This document shows, piece by piece, positions 1-9,055 of a stretch of DNA of 64,000 nt (the stretch's first letter is position 1; the number at the start of each line of letters is the position of its first letter). The position numbers were made by a program, and so were the translations under genes. The notes under the pieces are model-generated. The model was not told the origin of the DNA. It saw only the letters and a program-made list of their open reading frames with translations, and searched no databases. The DNA is from Niabella yanshanensis (lineage in GTDB: Bacteria; Bacteroidota; Bacteroidia; Chitinophagales; Chitinophagaceae): the NCBI RefSeq assembly GCF_034424215.1, contig NZ_CP139960.1, positions 1,922,001 through 1,986,000 of the forward strand, given 5' to 3'.

Positions 1-1
1 A

Positions 2-166
2 AAAGAAGGCCGGCAGGCAGGTGTTTTTCATTTTGATGAATCGCCCAGAACAAGAGCTATTTTAATCATCGCCGGCATGATGTCCATCTTGAAGCTTTCA
101 AGACTAACCGGCGAGAAAGATTTTAGCCTGATAAAGAAAACCCTGCGGCAGGGATTATTGAAATAA
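2..166 (+). CDS. C-terminal end of a TetR/AcrR-type regulator (partial)
   Basis: The reading frame is open from the window edge and ends at TAA 164-166, giving 54 residues. The segment is helical, with a pattern (RTRAILIIAGMMSILKLSRL, then GEKDF) that resembles the last ligand-domain helices of TetR-family repressors. The DNA-binding N-terminus lies outside the window, so the family call rests on this short tail only. If correct, it may control the fabF-like gene that follows 93 bases downstream on the same strand, although nothing in the sequence proves that. Confidence 0.45.
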   Translation, partial: KEGRQAGVFHFDESPRTRAILIIAGMMSILKLSRLTGEKDFSLIKKTLRQGLLK

Positions 167-259
167 GGCAGCAAATCCTAACGGAATCATTTTATACACT
201 ATTAGCTAACCAGATAACCCGTCCCGGGCATATTGCAAGGGATTATAAAAATAAAAGTA

Positions 260-1504
260 ATGAAACGAGTAGTAATAACAGGAATGGGGGCCATCACTCC
301 CCTTGGCAATACCATAGATGAATACTGGCAATCGTTGGTGAATGGTGTAAGCGGCGCTAAGCTGATCAGCAAGTTTGACACCACGCATTTTAAAACAAAA
401 TTCGCCTGCGAAGTGCGCAATTTTGATCCATTACAATATATAGAGAAATCTGAAGTGAGGAAATACGACCCTTACTCCCAGTATGCCCTGGCAAGCGCAC
501 AACAGGCAGTGGAAAATGCTCAAATCGATTTCGCTCAGTTAAATAAAGACCGGATCGGGGTAATATGGGCTTCGGGCGATGGAGGCGTTTCAACATTCGA
601 AGAGCAAATGACCGAGTACAATAAGGGTAATGGCACGCCCAGGTTTAACCCGTTTTTTATATCCAAAAGGATCATGAATATTGCCTCGGGTCTTATCTCG
701 ATCCGGTATGGATTGAGGGGTGTTAATTATACAACGGCGGCAGCTTGTTCAGCCAGTAATACCTCTATTATCGACGCATTCAATTATATACGCTGGGGAA
801 AAGCGGATATGATTATTACAGGCGGCTCCGAGGCTTCTATAACCCAAAGCTCCATAGGCGGTTTTAATGCATCCAAAGCTTTATCAACCAATAATGATCA
901 TTACCAGCAGGCGTCGAAGCCCTTTGATATTAAAAGAGATGGGTTTGTTTTGGGAGAAGGCGCCGGCGCCCTGGTGTTGGAAAGCTACGAAAGCGCTTTG
1001 AAAAGAAATGCGCCAATTATTGCCGAAATCATTGGTGGAGGGCTTGCTGCTGATGCCTATCATATCACCGGCACACATCCTGAAGGCGACGGCGCTTTCC
1101 TGGGAATGAATATGGCTATGGAAGACGCGGGAATTACAGCCAATGGTATTGACTATATCAATGCTCATGCTACATCTACCCCGATGGGCGACCGGAGCGA
1201 ACTGAAAGCGATTCGGAGAGCTTTTGAAAGCCATCCCGGAGTAGCTATCAGTGCTACCAAATCGATGACCGGGCACCTGCTGGGTGCCGCAGGAGCCATT
1301 GAGGCCATTGCCTGCGTTAAAGCCGTGGAAACAGATACAATTCCACCCACTATCAACACTACACAGGTAGAACCGGAGTTTGAAGGTAGGTTGAACCTTA
1401 TATTAGGCAAAGCCGAGATTAAAAAAGTGAATATAGCAATCAGTAATACTTTTGGTTTTGGCGGACATATTGCCTGCAGTATTTTTAGAAAATTCACTCC
1501 TTAA
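260..1504 (+). CDS. fabF: Beta-ketoacyl-ACP synthase II
   Basis: A 414-residue KAS II condensing enzyme, which extends acyl-ACP with malonyl-ACP in fatty acid synthesis. The start is placed at ATG 260 because MKRVVITGMG is the usual FabF beginning; a GTG-like upstream extension of nine codons has no family support. The triad is complete and at almost exactly the E. coli positions: Cys163 in TAAACSAS, His303 in NAHATSTP, and His339 after Lys334 in KSMTGHLLGAAGA. It stands alone after a TetR-like tail, with no acyl carrier protein or other fab gene nearby. It could be an extra KAS II copy rather than the main housekeeping one; the sequence does not decide this. Confidence 0.88.
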   Translation: MKRVVITGMGAITPLGNTIDEYWQSLVNGVSGAKLISKFDTTHFKTKFACEVRNFDPLQYIEKSEVRKYDPYSQYALASAQQAVENAQIDFAQLNKDRIGVIWASGDGGVSTFEEQMTEYNKGNGTPRFNPFFISKRIMNIASGLISIRYGLRGVNYTTAAACSASNTSIIDAFNYIRWGKADMIITGGSEASITQSSIGGFNASKALSTNNDHYQQASKPFDIKRDGFVLGEGAGALVLESYESALKRNAPIIAEIIGGGLAADAYHITGTHPEGDGAFLGMNMAMEDAGITANGIDYINAHATSTPMGDRSELKAIRRAFESHPGVAISATKSMTGHLLGAAGAIEAIACVKAVETDTIPPTINTTQVEPEFEGRLNLILGKAEIKKVNIAISNTFGFGGHIACSIFRKFTP

Positions 1505-1688
1505 TCATTGAAGCACATAGATTATTCAATAGCATTTTTTTTCGTACGAAACGGCAGCAATAGAGCGGCCGTTTTCTATATGAGTGCGTAAAAGATCGGT
1601 CGTTTATTCTTAACTTCAGTCAGAATTGGTTTATATGCAAATTTGATGCGTTTACATGTAGTTCCTTTATTAGTACTATTCCTTTTAT

Positions 1689-2432
1689 ATGGATTATCTT
1701 CAGAAAATAGCCGGAGACTTTGAGACACATTCCGCGGAAGGCATCAGAGAATGTTTTGAAAACGGCATTGATCCCAACCTCCTACACAGGGGTAAGCCCC
1801 TGATCTATGAACTGATCAATATGTATTTAAGAAGTGAGCGATTTAAAGACTGTGTTCAGGCATTTGTAGATTTTGGTTTACAATTCGATGATAAGGCTTT
1901 GCTTGCAGTGCTACTGGATGATGCCCAACAGTTAGATCTGCTACTGAATCAGGATAAAGAATTGCTCTATAAAAAATATACTTTCGATTGCGCATTCACG
2001 CCGCTTTACGAAGCATCATTGCTACATATCTGTGCCGAATACAACCATCTTCATTGCGCAAAAACGCTTATAGAGCACGGGATGGCTGTTAATATAAAGG
2101 CAGGCATTGACTCCTTCGGATTTGGCGGACAAACACCCGTCTTCCACACAGTAAATCAGCATGCAAATGCCTGTATAGATGTAATGAAGTTCCTTATTTC
2201 CCGGGGAGCTGATTTAAAGTTAACGTTACCCGGCCTAATCTGGGGTAAGGGTTATGAGTGGGAAACCTTCATTCCATCCATCAACCCCATAAGCTATGCC
2301 ATGATGGGCCTGCTACCGCAGTTTCAGAGAACAGAGGTACAGATTTATGAAACGATAGGCATATTGCTAAAAGCTCGTTATGGTATCAGCTATTTCCCTG
2401 TAAATGTCCCGAATGAATACCTGAAGAACTAA
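1689..2432 (+). CDS. Ankyrin-repeat protein
   Basis: A 247-residue soluble protein with no signal peptide. Two ankyrin-like helix pairs are visible: one around residues 105-135 (SLLHICAEYNHLHCAKTLIEHG followed by a variable loop) and one around 150-175 (TPVFHTVNQHANACIDVMKF then LISRGADL). The N-terminal 100 residues are also helical and may be degenerate repeats (ECFENGIDPN). Ankyrin repeats mediate protein binding; partner and role are unknown. It is monocistronic, with 184 bases of noncoding DNA before it. Similar lone ankyrin proteins are frequent in Bacteroidota and some are immunity-like, but nothing here links it to the T6SS region 13 kb away. Confidence 0.6.
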   Translation: MDYLQKIAGDFETHSAEGIRECFENGIDPNLLHRGKPLIYELINMYLRSERFKDCVQAFVDFGLQFDDKALLAVLLDDAQQLDLLLNQDKELLYKKYTFDCAFTPLYEASLLHICAEYNHLHCAKTLIEHGMAVNIKAGIDSFGFGGQTPVFHTVNQHANACIDVMKFLISRGADLKLTLPGLIWGKGYEWETFIPSINPISYAMMGLLPQFQRTEVQIYETIGILLKARYGISYFPVNVPNEYLKN

Positions 2433-2488
2433 CTTCTTATAAAATGTACAGAATTGGTTATGGGCAAGCCCGGTAAATTCAACAACAA

Positions 2489-3355
2489 GTGATACGTAAG
2501 CAAGAAAATTTAAAGACCTTTAATTTATTTCATTACCTGAAAGAGCAGGACCAGCAAAGCATGTCGATACCTTATTTTATGGCTAACGACTCTACTTATA
2601 AAAATGCCGGTGTCAGCTTTCCTATCAGAAATTTCGTTTATGGAATAGGCATCACCTACAGCGGTAAACCTGGCAGCGTAAAGATCGGCAGCGCAGACTA
2701 TGTATTGCAGCCCGGTAGCCTTACAACTATCGGTCCCGGTATCGTATCGCAATGGGAACCTTATCATAACGCAAAGCATGAAACCCTGTTTTTTACGGAA
2801 AGCATTTTTACTGATGTCATTAAAAACTCCTTTCTGAGTACATTACCATTTTTTCAGCCGGGCGGGCAGCATGTAATACAAACCTCAAGGGAGCAAACCT
2901 TACAAATCAAATCACTTTTCGCTACTATCTCAGCTTTCAGGAATCAGCCGTTGGTGATGCCTGGCCTAATTTATAGTTTATTAATGCTGGCCCAAACCTG
3001 CCATCAATCAGCAAAGCCCGCAATCTCGCTCACTTCGCAACAAGAGCAGGTTGCCGCTAAGTTCAGGAAGCTGCTTTCACTCCATGTACTGGAACAGAAA
3101 GATGTAAACTTTTATGCACAACAACTACATATCACCCCAAAATACCTAAGCGAGGTACTGGTACAGTTAACCGGGAAAACTACCAAAAAATGGATCGACG
3201 AGCACCTGGCAATGGAAGCCAAAAGCCTTTTAAGGCAAACTTCAATGACCATACTGGAAATTTCCTTCTGGCTTGGATTTGAAGATAGCTCTTACTTTAT
3301 CAAAGCCTTTAAAAAATGGGAGGGCATGACGCCTTTAGCTTTTAGAAAGCTATAA
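2489..3355 (+). CDS. AraC-family transcriptional regulator
   Basis: A 288-residue regulator. The C-terminal third carries the two-helix-turn-helix AraC domain: FYAQQLHITPKYLSEVLVQL, then TSMTILEISFWLGFEDSSYF and the signature FKKWEGMTPLAFR. The N-terminal part is a cupin-like sensor domain. The start used is GTG 2489, since the family normally begins with a short segment like KTFNLFHYLK; an internal ATG at 2561 is possible but would cut into it. It lies just upstream of the epoxide hydrolase gene on the same strand and may regulate it, as such pairs are common, but that is inference. Confidence 0.85.
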   Translation: MIRKQENLKTFNLFHYLKEQDQQSMSIPYFMANDSTYKNAGVSFPIRNFVYGIGITYSGKPGSVKIGSADYVLQPGSLTTIGPGIVSQWEPYHNAKHETLFFTESIFTDVIKNSFLSTLPFFQPGGQHVIQTSREQTLQIKSLFATISAFRNQPLVMPGLIYSLLMLAQTCHQSAKPAISLTSQQEQVAAKFRKLLSLHVLEQKDVNFYAQQLHITPKYLSEVLVQLTGKTTKKWIDEHLAMEAKSLLRQTSMTILEISFWLGFEDSSYFIKAFKKWEGMTPLAFRKL

Positions 3356-3478
3356 TTGCATTTTAACAGCTACCGAAAAAACTACCATTTTTACCGATTT
3401 ATCCCCTACATCTCAGGCACTACCCTGGGCTACTTTTGTGTTGTACTTATTAATTCAACTGATTTAAACAACATAAAA

Positions 3479-4675
3479 ATGAAAAAGCTGCTCATCGCCC
3501 TTTGCATTTGTCAGGCCGTTATATCTTTTCAAAACGCATTCTCTCAAACCTCAAATACAAACAAAATGAAACCATTTACAGTAAACATTCCTCAAGCAGT
3601 TATTACCGACCTTAAAAACCGTATTCAAAATACCCGGTGGCCCGGGGCGCCCGATGGAGCTGGGTGGCAATGGGGCACCAGCGAGCAATACCTGAAAGAA
3701 CTGGCACACTACTGGGTGAACGGGTATAGCTGGGAGAAATATGAAAAACAATTAAACCAATATCCCCAATACATTGCCGAAATCGACGGAATACAAATTC
3801 ATTTCCAATACATAAAAGGTAACGGTACTAATGCCAGGCCTCTACTGCTCACACATGGATGGCCGGACAGCTATTATCGTTTTCACAAAATTATTCCAAT
3901 GCTTACTGAAGGAGATCAAAGCTTTGACCTGGTGATTCCGTCCATACCCGGGTTTGGCTTTTCGGAAAAAACTGCCCTTACCAGTGTGGCGGTTGCCGAC
4001 CTCTGGAAAAAACTGATGACTGAAACGCTGGGTTACCAAAAGTTTAACGCCGCCGGGGGAGATGTGGGCATGGGTATCACTAAAGCCCTGGCTTCCAAAT
4101 ATCCCGCTGTGGTGTCAGCTGTTCACTTTACCGATCTTGGTTATCCGATGGGACAGGAAGATCCTGCAACGATGACCGATGAGGAAAAGCAATTTGCCCT
4201 GTTTGTTCAGCAATGGTGGTATAGCGAGGGCGCCTATGCAATGGTACACAGCACCAAGCCGCAATCATTAGCTTATGGACTCAATGATTCGCCGGTAGCC
4301 CTGGCAGCCTGGATCCTGAGCTTCGGCAGCGCCGGCGCATCTCCCGATGTAATTGAAGCCGCATTTGGCGGGAAAGATGAAATGCTCACCAATATCATGA
4401 TTTATTGGATTACCCAAACCATAGGATCGTCGGTAAGGATGTACAAAACAGATGCGGTAGCCCAATGGGGAGGTGCGCAACCGCTAAGCAAGACCGGGGT
4501 TCCGGCCGGCGTAGCGGTATTTCCACGGGAAGCGCAGTTCCCGAAGGAGTGGGCGGAACGTTTTGTAAATGTGGTACATTATAAAAAAATGGAAGCCGGC
4601 GGTCACTTTGCAGCGCTGGAAGTACCTGAAGCATTTGCCGGCGAATTGCGGTCTTTCTTTTATTCTGTAAAATAA
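3479..4675 (+). CDS. Exported epoxide hydrolase (alpha/beta hydrolase)
   Basis: A 398-residue protein of the microsomal-type epoxide hydrolase family. ATG 3479 gives a clean signal peptide (MKKLLIALCI to about residue 22); the open frame extends upstream only through noncoding-looking sequence. The N-terminal EHN domain spans about residues 30-115, followed by the alpha/beta hydrolase core with the oxyanion HGWP motif (126-129). The nucleophile is Asp195 in AAGGDVGMG, as expected for epoxide hydrolases rather than Ser esterases, and the catalytic His is His376 in GGHFAALE. It likely opens epoxides to diols in the periplasm. Its stop overlaps by one base the start of the TfoX-C gene. Confidence 0.82.
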   Translation: MKKLLIALCICQAVISFQNAFSQTSNTNKMKPFTVNIPQAVITDLKNRIQNTRWPGAPDGAGWQWGTSEQYLKELAHYWVNGYSWEKYEKQLNQYPQYIAEIDGIQIHFQYIKGNGTNARPLLLTHGWPDSYYRFHKIIPMLTEGDQSFDLVIPSIPGFGFSEKTALTSVAVADLWKKLMTETLGYQKFNAAGGDVGMGITKALASKYPAVVSAVHFTDLGYPMGQEDPATMTDEEKQFALFVQQWWYSEGAYAMVHSTKPQSLAYGLNDSPVALAAWILSFGSAGASPDVIEAAFGGKDEMLTNIMIYWITQTIGSSVRMYKTDAVAQWGGAQPLSKTGVPAGVAVFPREAQFPKEWAERFVNVVHYKKMEAGGHFAALEVPEAFAGELRSFFYSVK

Positions 4676-4983
4676 TGGGCCATTTCGATCATCGCCTTAC
4701 GGATGCCAGGAACATTGGTCCTGTAATAGCCCAAAAGCTTCATGAAATAGGCATACATTCGCTGCCTGCGCTGGCAGTACTAACACCGGTAAAAGCATAT
4801 ATACAATTAGCAAAAAAGTCAAATGGCATACCGCCCCCTGTATCGCACTATCTTTATGCCTTGCAGGGGGCATTAATGAACGTACACTGGATCAAGTTAC
4901 CCAAAAGATTGAAGCAAGAATTACTCAACAAACTGGAGAAGGAAAGGGCGGGTGCCAAAAGAAATTTGAAGGGGAAAATATAA
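4675..4983 (+). CDS. TfoX C-terminal-domain protein
   Basis: A 102-residue protein matching the stand-alone TfoX C-terminal domain: a helix-hairpin-helix-like opening (ARNIGPVIAQKLHEIGIHSL) followed by the helical stretch ending ALMNVHWIKLPKRLKQEL. In TfoX of gamma-proteobacteria this domain accompanies a competence regulator, but the free domain in Bacteroidota has no assigned function. Its ATG overlaps the preceding stop (TAATG), so it is probably translationally coupled with the epoxide hydrolase. Confidence 0.7.
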   Translation: MGHFDHRLTDARNIGPVIAQKLHEIGIHSLPALAVLTPVKAYIQLAKKSNGIPPPVSHYLYALQGALMNVHWIKLPKRLKQELLNKLEKERAGAKRNLKGKI

Positions 4984-5078
4984 TGCCGTATAGCTCATGA
5001 AAAATTACCCCCTATTAAAACCTGCTGACATAGGGTTGTCACAGGCCGGTTTAGTTTTGTGCCATAAAAGAGCAAGAA

Positions 5079-5537
5079 ATGAGTATTCAAACCATTCCAA
5101 CCTTCCATGTTATAGGTATATCGGTACGTACTACCAACGAAAGCGGGCAGGCCTTGCAGGATATTCCGGCGCTTTGGGCCAGGTTTATAGAGGAGCAGAT
5201 AGTAGCCCAAATCCCAGGCAAGATCAATGACGACCTTTATTGTATTTACACTGATTACGAAAAAGATCATACCCGTCCTTATACTACCCTGTTGGGCTGC
5301 CGGGTTCATAACATTGACCAGATCCCGGAGGGCATGACCGGCAAAACATTTAGCGAAAGCCATTATACCCGTTTTACAGCAAAAGGCAATTTAGCGCAGG
5401 GCATTGTATATAACGAGTGGGTCAGGATATGGAATACATCATTAGACAGGGCTTTTACGGCCGATTTTGAAGTGTATGGCGAAAAGACAACCAACCCGGA
5501 GAACGCAGAAGTTGATATTTTTGTAGCACTACAATGA
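5079..5537 (+). CDS. GyrI-like / effector-binding domain protein
   Basis: A 152-residue single-domain protein of the GyrI-like (AraC effector-binding, Cass2) fold. The pattern FHVIGISVRTTNESGQALQD at the N-terminus, the central YTDYEKDH loop and the C-terminal DFEVYG-containing strand followed by VDIFVAL are typical. This fold binds small, often cationic, compounds and can sequester them. The gene overlaps the next one by four bases (ATGA), so the two are translationally coupled. An earlier in-frame start was not preferred because family members begin at this point. Confidence 0.75.
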   Translation: MSIQTIPTFHVIGISVRTTNESGQALQDIPALWARFIEEQIVAQIPGKINDDLYCIYTDYEKDHTRPYTTLLGCRVHNIDQIPEGMTGKTFSESHYTRFTAKGNLAQGIVYNEWVRIWNTSLDRAFTADFEVYGEKTTNPENAEVDIFVALQ

Positions 5538-5914
5538 AGGCCTCAGAAAACTACTACGATCAACTGGAAGAGCCTGTAAAAAGCTGCTTCCTGGCTTTGC
5601 ACCATCTTATTCTCAACCAAGATAAAGATATAGCCCCGGCCTGGAAGTATGGAATGCCTTTCTTTTGCTATAAAGGCCGCATGGTCTGTTATCTCTGGAT
5701 CCATAAAAAACATCAACAGCCTTATATCGGTATTGTAGAAGGTAAGCATTTCAATGAACCTTTTTTATTACAGGAAGGCCGTTTGCGGATGAAAATAATG
5801 TTGCTGGATCCTCACAAAGACCTGCCTGTTGCCCGCATCAAAGCGATTATTCATAAAGCTATCCGCCTTTACAAGACGGGACTTATTGCTACTAAAAATA
5901 GTGTTCATTTTTAA
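5534..5914 (+). CDS. DUF1801 protein
   Basis: A 126-residue protein of the DUF1801 (YdhG-like) family, recognised from the pattern PAWKYGMPFFCYKGRMVCYL and the end segment ARIKAIIHKAIRLY. The fold is small alpha/beta and no biochemical activity is established. It is coupled by an ATGA overlap with the GyrI-like gene upstream. The following 167 bases to the next gene contain no ORF and no convincing terminator. Confidence 0.75.
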   Translation: MKASENYYDQLEEPVKSCFLALHHLILNQDKDIAPAWKYGMPFFCYKGRMVCYLWIHKKHQQPYIGIVEGKHFNEPFLLQEGRLRMKIMLLDPHKDLPVARIKAIIHKAIRLYKTGLIATKNSVHF

Positions 5915-6081
5915 AAATTAATGCATGCCCGGTATCAGACAGGAGGCTTTAATTACCACTCCGGCCTCTATCTCTTCGACGCTTTGAGCACGCAACAAGA
6001 ATCATCCGCAGGGGTGGACTCCGCTCCACGTTAGTTCCATGTTCATCAATATCGGTCATCCTCAATTAATCACTATATGAT

Positions 6082-6705
6082 ATGGAAAAACTAGATCTTA
6101 CTAAAAAGTACAAATCTTATTTTACGGCCAAAACACAGCCGGAAATTGTTGACATAGAAAAAGCATCCTTTATCGCTTTATGCGGCAAGGGCGATCCTTC
6201 AGGCGAGGCTTTCGCCAAAACTATTGAAGCAATGTATTCAACAGCATACACCATCAAATTCGCCTGCAAAGTGAAGGGTAAAGATTTTGTGGTATCAAAG
6301 CTGGAAGGTCAATGGTGGTTTGACACAACCTGGTTCACCGGGCAAACCATGAACAGTGCCGCTGTTGAAGTGCCCCGTAGCGAGTGGGAATACAGGTTGC
6401 TGATACGTATGCCCGGCTTCGTGACCGCTGAACATATGGAAGCAGCTAAATCGATCGTTACAGGTCAAAAAGGAATACAGAGAGCCACTGCTATTGAATG
6501 GCATACTTTAGAGGAAGGCAAATGCGTACAGATGCTGCATGTAGGTCCGTTCTCCACTGAGCCCGAATCGTTAAAAATTATGGATGCTTTTATGAAAACA
6601 CATCAGTTTGCCCAAAACGGACAACACCATGAAATTTATCTTTCTGATTTCAGGAAGACAGCACCCGAAAAGCTGAGAACTATTTTAAGGGAGCCGGTGA
6701 AATAA
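6082..6705 (+). CDS. GyrI-like small-molecule-binding protein
   Basis: A 207-residue second GyrI-like protein, of the longer type that starts with a conserved N-terminal segment (MEKLDLTKKYKSYFTAK) and contains the GKGDPSGEAFA motif and the QWWFD segment. The C-terminal half has LEEGKCVQMLHVGPF, a hallmark of this subfamily, followed by HEIYLSDFRK. It likely binds a hydrophobic or cationic ligand. It shares the neighbourhood and fold with the gene at 5079, but the two are clearly different subfamilies rather than recent duplicates. Confidence 0.75.
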   Translation: MEKLDLTKKYKSYFTAKTQPEIVDIEKASFIALCGKGDPSGEAFAKTIEAMYSTAYTIKFACKVKGKDFVVSKLEGQWWFDTTWFTGQTMNSAAVEVPRSEWEYRLLIRMPGFVTAEHMEAAKSIVTGQKGIQRATAIEWHTLEEGKCVQMLHVGPFSTEPESLKIMDAFMKTHQFAQNGQHHEIYLSDFRKTAPEKLRTILREPVK

Positions 6706-6778
6706 TAAAACTTGTGACATACCTCACAGGTGGCTATGCTGCTGTTTAAAGAACTTTGCTCTTTCTAAAAAACACAGC

Positions 6779-7420
6779 ATGACAAAGATATTTATCATCA
6801 ACGGCGGACAGCATTTTGCACATTCAGGTGGAAAGTTCAACCAAACATTGGTGCAATGGGATAAAAGCTTTTTCACCTCCCTGGATGGCTTTGAAGTACA
6901 AATAACTGATATCAACGAACCCTACGATCTTGAAGAGGAAGTAAGTAAGTTTGTATGGGCTGATGTAGTGATCTATCATACACCTGTATGGTGGTTTGGC
7001 CTGCCTCACAAATTCAAAGAATACCTGGATACCGTTTTTACCGCCGGCCATCGTAAAGGCATTTATTACAGCGATGGCAGGAAGAGGGAAAATCCCGAAA
7101 TTAACTATGGAACAGGCGGCTCGCTGCATGGGCGTCATTATATGTTAACCACTACCTGGAATGCGCCGGAAACCGCATTTACCCTGCCAGGTGAATTTTT
7201 TGACCAGAATAGTGTGGATGAAGGTGTGATGTTTGGGTTTCACCGGATGAATGCTTTTACCGGAATGAAGCAGCTGGAAGGCTTTCATTTTCATGACCTG
7301 GAGAAGAATGCCAGGCCCGACCGGATACAGGACTATTTCGAGCGTTATACTTCTCATCTCGCTGAAACCATTCAATCTTTACCATTAACAATAACTGAGG
7401 AAAAGCCGGAGTTATGCTAA
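6779..7420 (+). CDS. mdaB: NAD(P)H quinone oxidoreductase, MdaB-type flavodoxin fold
   Basis: A 213-residue flavodoxin-like oxidoreductase. Motifs fit the MdaB branch: MTKIFIINGG at the FMN site, ADVVIYHTPVWWFGLPHKFK for the isoalloxazine-contact loop, and TTWNAPETAFTLPGEFF typical of MdaB. It reduces quinones by two electrons and protects from redox-cycling compounds. It overlaps the DJ-1 lipoprotein gene downstream by seven bases, so the two probably form an operon for electrophile or oxidant defence. Confidence 0.85.
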   Translation: MTKIFIINGGQHFAHSGGKFNQTLVQWDKSFFTSLDGFEVQITDINEPYDLEEEVSKFVWADVVIYHTPVWWFGLPHKFKEYLDTVFTAGHRKGIYYSDGRKRENPEINYGTGGSLHGRHYMLTTTWNAPETAFTLPGEFFDQNSVDEGVMFGFHRMNAFTGMKQLEGFHFHDLEKNARPDRIQDYFERYTSHLAETIQSLPLTITEEKPELC

Positions 7421-8205
7421 AACATTTCTTAATCAACAACAAAATATTTTGGGTTGGCACCCTGCTGGCAGTCACGCTCGCTATAGGTTGTTCCGCCATA
7501 ACCCATCGATCCAATACAAAAACACATACTATGAAAAAGAAAATATTATTTGTAGTAACCAGCCACGATACCAAAGGAAGCACGGGGGAAAAAACGGGCT
7601 ATTACCTGGGTGAAGTATCTCATCCCTGGGAAGTACTTACCGAAGCCGGCTATGAAATTGATTTCGTCAGTCCGAAAGGGGGTAATCCACCGGTAGATGG
7701 TTTTGATTTAAGCGACCCGGTTAATAAAAAATTCTGGGAAGACGCTGTTTATCAAAAGAAAATAACCAATAGTATGCGCCCATCAGAGGTAAAGGCAGAG
7801 GATTATGCAGCTATTTATTATGCTGGTGGACATGGCGCCATGTGGGACTTACCAACTAATGACGCGCTGAACAAAATAGCGGCAAACATTTATGAAAAAG
7901 ATGGTATTGTTGCAGCGGTATGTCATGGTCCTGCCGGTATTATGAATATACAACTGAGTGATGGCAGCTACCTGGTAAAGGATAAAAAAGTAAATGGGTT
8001 TAGCAATGAGGAAGAAGAGCAGGTAAAACTCACCCGGGTTGTTCCCTTCCTTTTAGAAGATCAACTAAAGAAACATGGCGGCGTTTATGAAAAATCGGCA
8101 CCCTGGCAGCCCCATGTAACAACAGACCAGCGGCTGATTACGGGACAAAATCCACAGTCGGCAAAAGCCGTGGGAGAAGCTATGGTAAAGGAGCTCAACC
8201 GTTAA
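7414..8205 (+). CDS. Lipoprotein of the DJ-1/PfpI family (Hsp31-like)
   Basis: A 263-residue protein. The N-terminus has a membrane segment and a lipobox (LAIG followed by Cys26), so it is predicted to be lipid-anchored, which is unusual for this normally cytosolic family. The DJ-1 domain starts at about residue 41. The catalytic set is present: Glu67 in GYYLGEVSHP, Cys170-His171 in AAVCHGPAG, and the GGHGAMWDLP loop. This places it in the Hsp31/glyoxalase III-type branch, which detoxifies methylglyoxal or acts as a chaperone. A second ATG at residue 40 would give the cytosolic form, so the exported reading is probable but not certain. It overlaps mdaB. Confidence 0.8.
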   Translation: MLKHFLINNKIFWVGTLLAVTLAIGCSAITHRSNTKTHTMKKKILFVVTSHDTKGSTGEKTGYYLGEVSHPWEVLTEAGYEIDFVSPKGGNPPVDGFDLSDPVNKKFWEDAVYQKKITNSMRPSEVKAEDYAAIYYAGGHGAMWDLPTNDALNKIAANIYEKDGIVAAVCHGPAGIMNIQLSDGSYLVKDKKVNGFSNEEEEQVKLTRVVPFLLEDQLKKHGGVYEKSAPWQPHVTTDQRLITGQNPQSAKAVGEAMVKELNR

Positions 8206-8437
8206 TAGTAAAAGGTAATCATTTACATAATAACCGATGTGCCAGTCTTGACAAGTATTAATTTCACCACATAGAGACAGTTACTGCGAAAAAGATACAT
8301 AAGCTCCACCGATGCCGAAAGATAGCTTTAATAAAGCACAACGTACATAACAGACTGTTCAGATTGGTTTGGTTTTAATGGTCTAAGCAGGTGCAATAAT
8401 ATAATGAGCAGTATACGCCGTTTCGTATTTTTACAAA

Positions 8438-9007
8438 ATGGAGTATGCTGCTTTTTTGCGTAAACATATAGAGGAGATCATTCCTTTTTCGGATGAAGAG
8501 CTCGAAATTATTCTACCTTTTTTTAAGCCGCTGGAGATCCGGAGGAAAGACTACCTGATCAAAAGCGGCAAAAGGGTTACGGCCGAATATCTTGTAATAA
8601 AAGGTTTATTAAAAGCTTTTATGCATGACGATATGGAGCGGGAACATATTATGCAGTTTGCAATGGAAAACTGGTGGATATCTGACTACCCCGCTTACAG
8701 GCTTCAATCAAAAGGCGAGCTTTGCGTGCAGGCATTGGAGCCTTGCCTGGTTTTGGAACTTAGCCAGGAAAGTAAACAGAGAATGTGCGAAGCGGTGCCG
8801 GCCATGTATCGCTTTCATGGAGTTAAAGCCTTTGGAGGATTTGTTGCGCTACAGAAAAGAGTATTGTCTTTAATGAAAAACTCGGCAAAAGAAAAATATG
8901 AATTATTGCTGGAACAATACCCTGAGCTTTTTCAACGGGTTTCCAAAACCATGATTGCGCATTACCTCGGTGTTTCAAGAGAAACACTCAGCCGGCTGCA
9001 AAAATAA
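8438..9007 (+). CDS. Crp/Fnr-family transcriptional regulator
   Basis: A 189-residue regulator of the short Bacteroidota Crp type. Residues 1-115 form the cyclic-nucleotide-binding-like jelly roll (ILPFFKPLEIRRKDYLIKSG), followed by a dimer helix and a C-terminal winged helix ending in the recognition helix YLGVSRETLSRLQK. No iron-sulfur cysteine cluster is visible, so it is not an Fnr oxygen sensor. The 232 bases upstream hold no gene. It converges on the peptidase gene at 9056; a small hairpin (GTTGG-CA-CCAAC at 9016-9027) lies between the two stops. Confidence 0.85.
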   Translation: MEYAAFLRKHIEEIIPFSDEELEIILPFFKPLEIRRKDYLIKSGKRVTAEYLVIKGLLKAFMHDDMEREHIMQFAMENWWISDYPAYRLQSKGELCVQALEPCLVLELSQESKQRMCEAVPAMYRFHGVKAFGGFVALQKRVLSLMKNSAKEKYELLLEQYPELFQRVSKTMIAHYLGVSRETLSRLQK

Positions 9008-9055
9008 AAGTTCGTGGGTTGGCACCAACGGACTCTAGAGGTGGCTTACGAATGT

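Noticed and set aside
4997-5230. 77-residue ORF before the GyrI-like gene.
   Set aside because: It overlaps the well-supported frame starting at 5079 and has no recognisable features.
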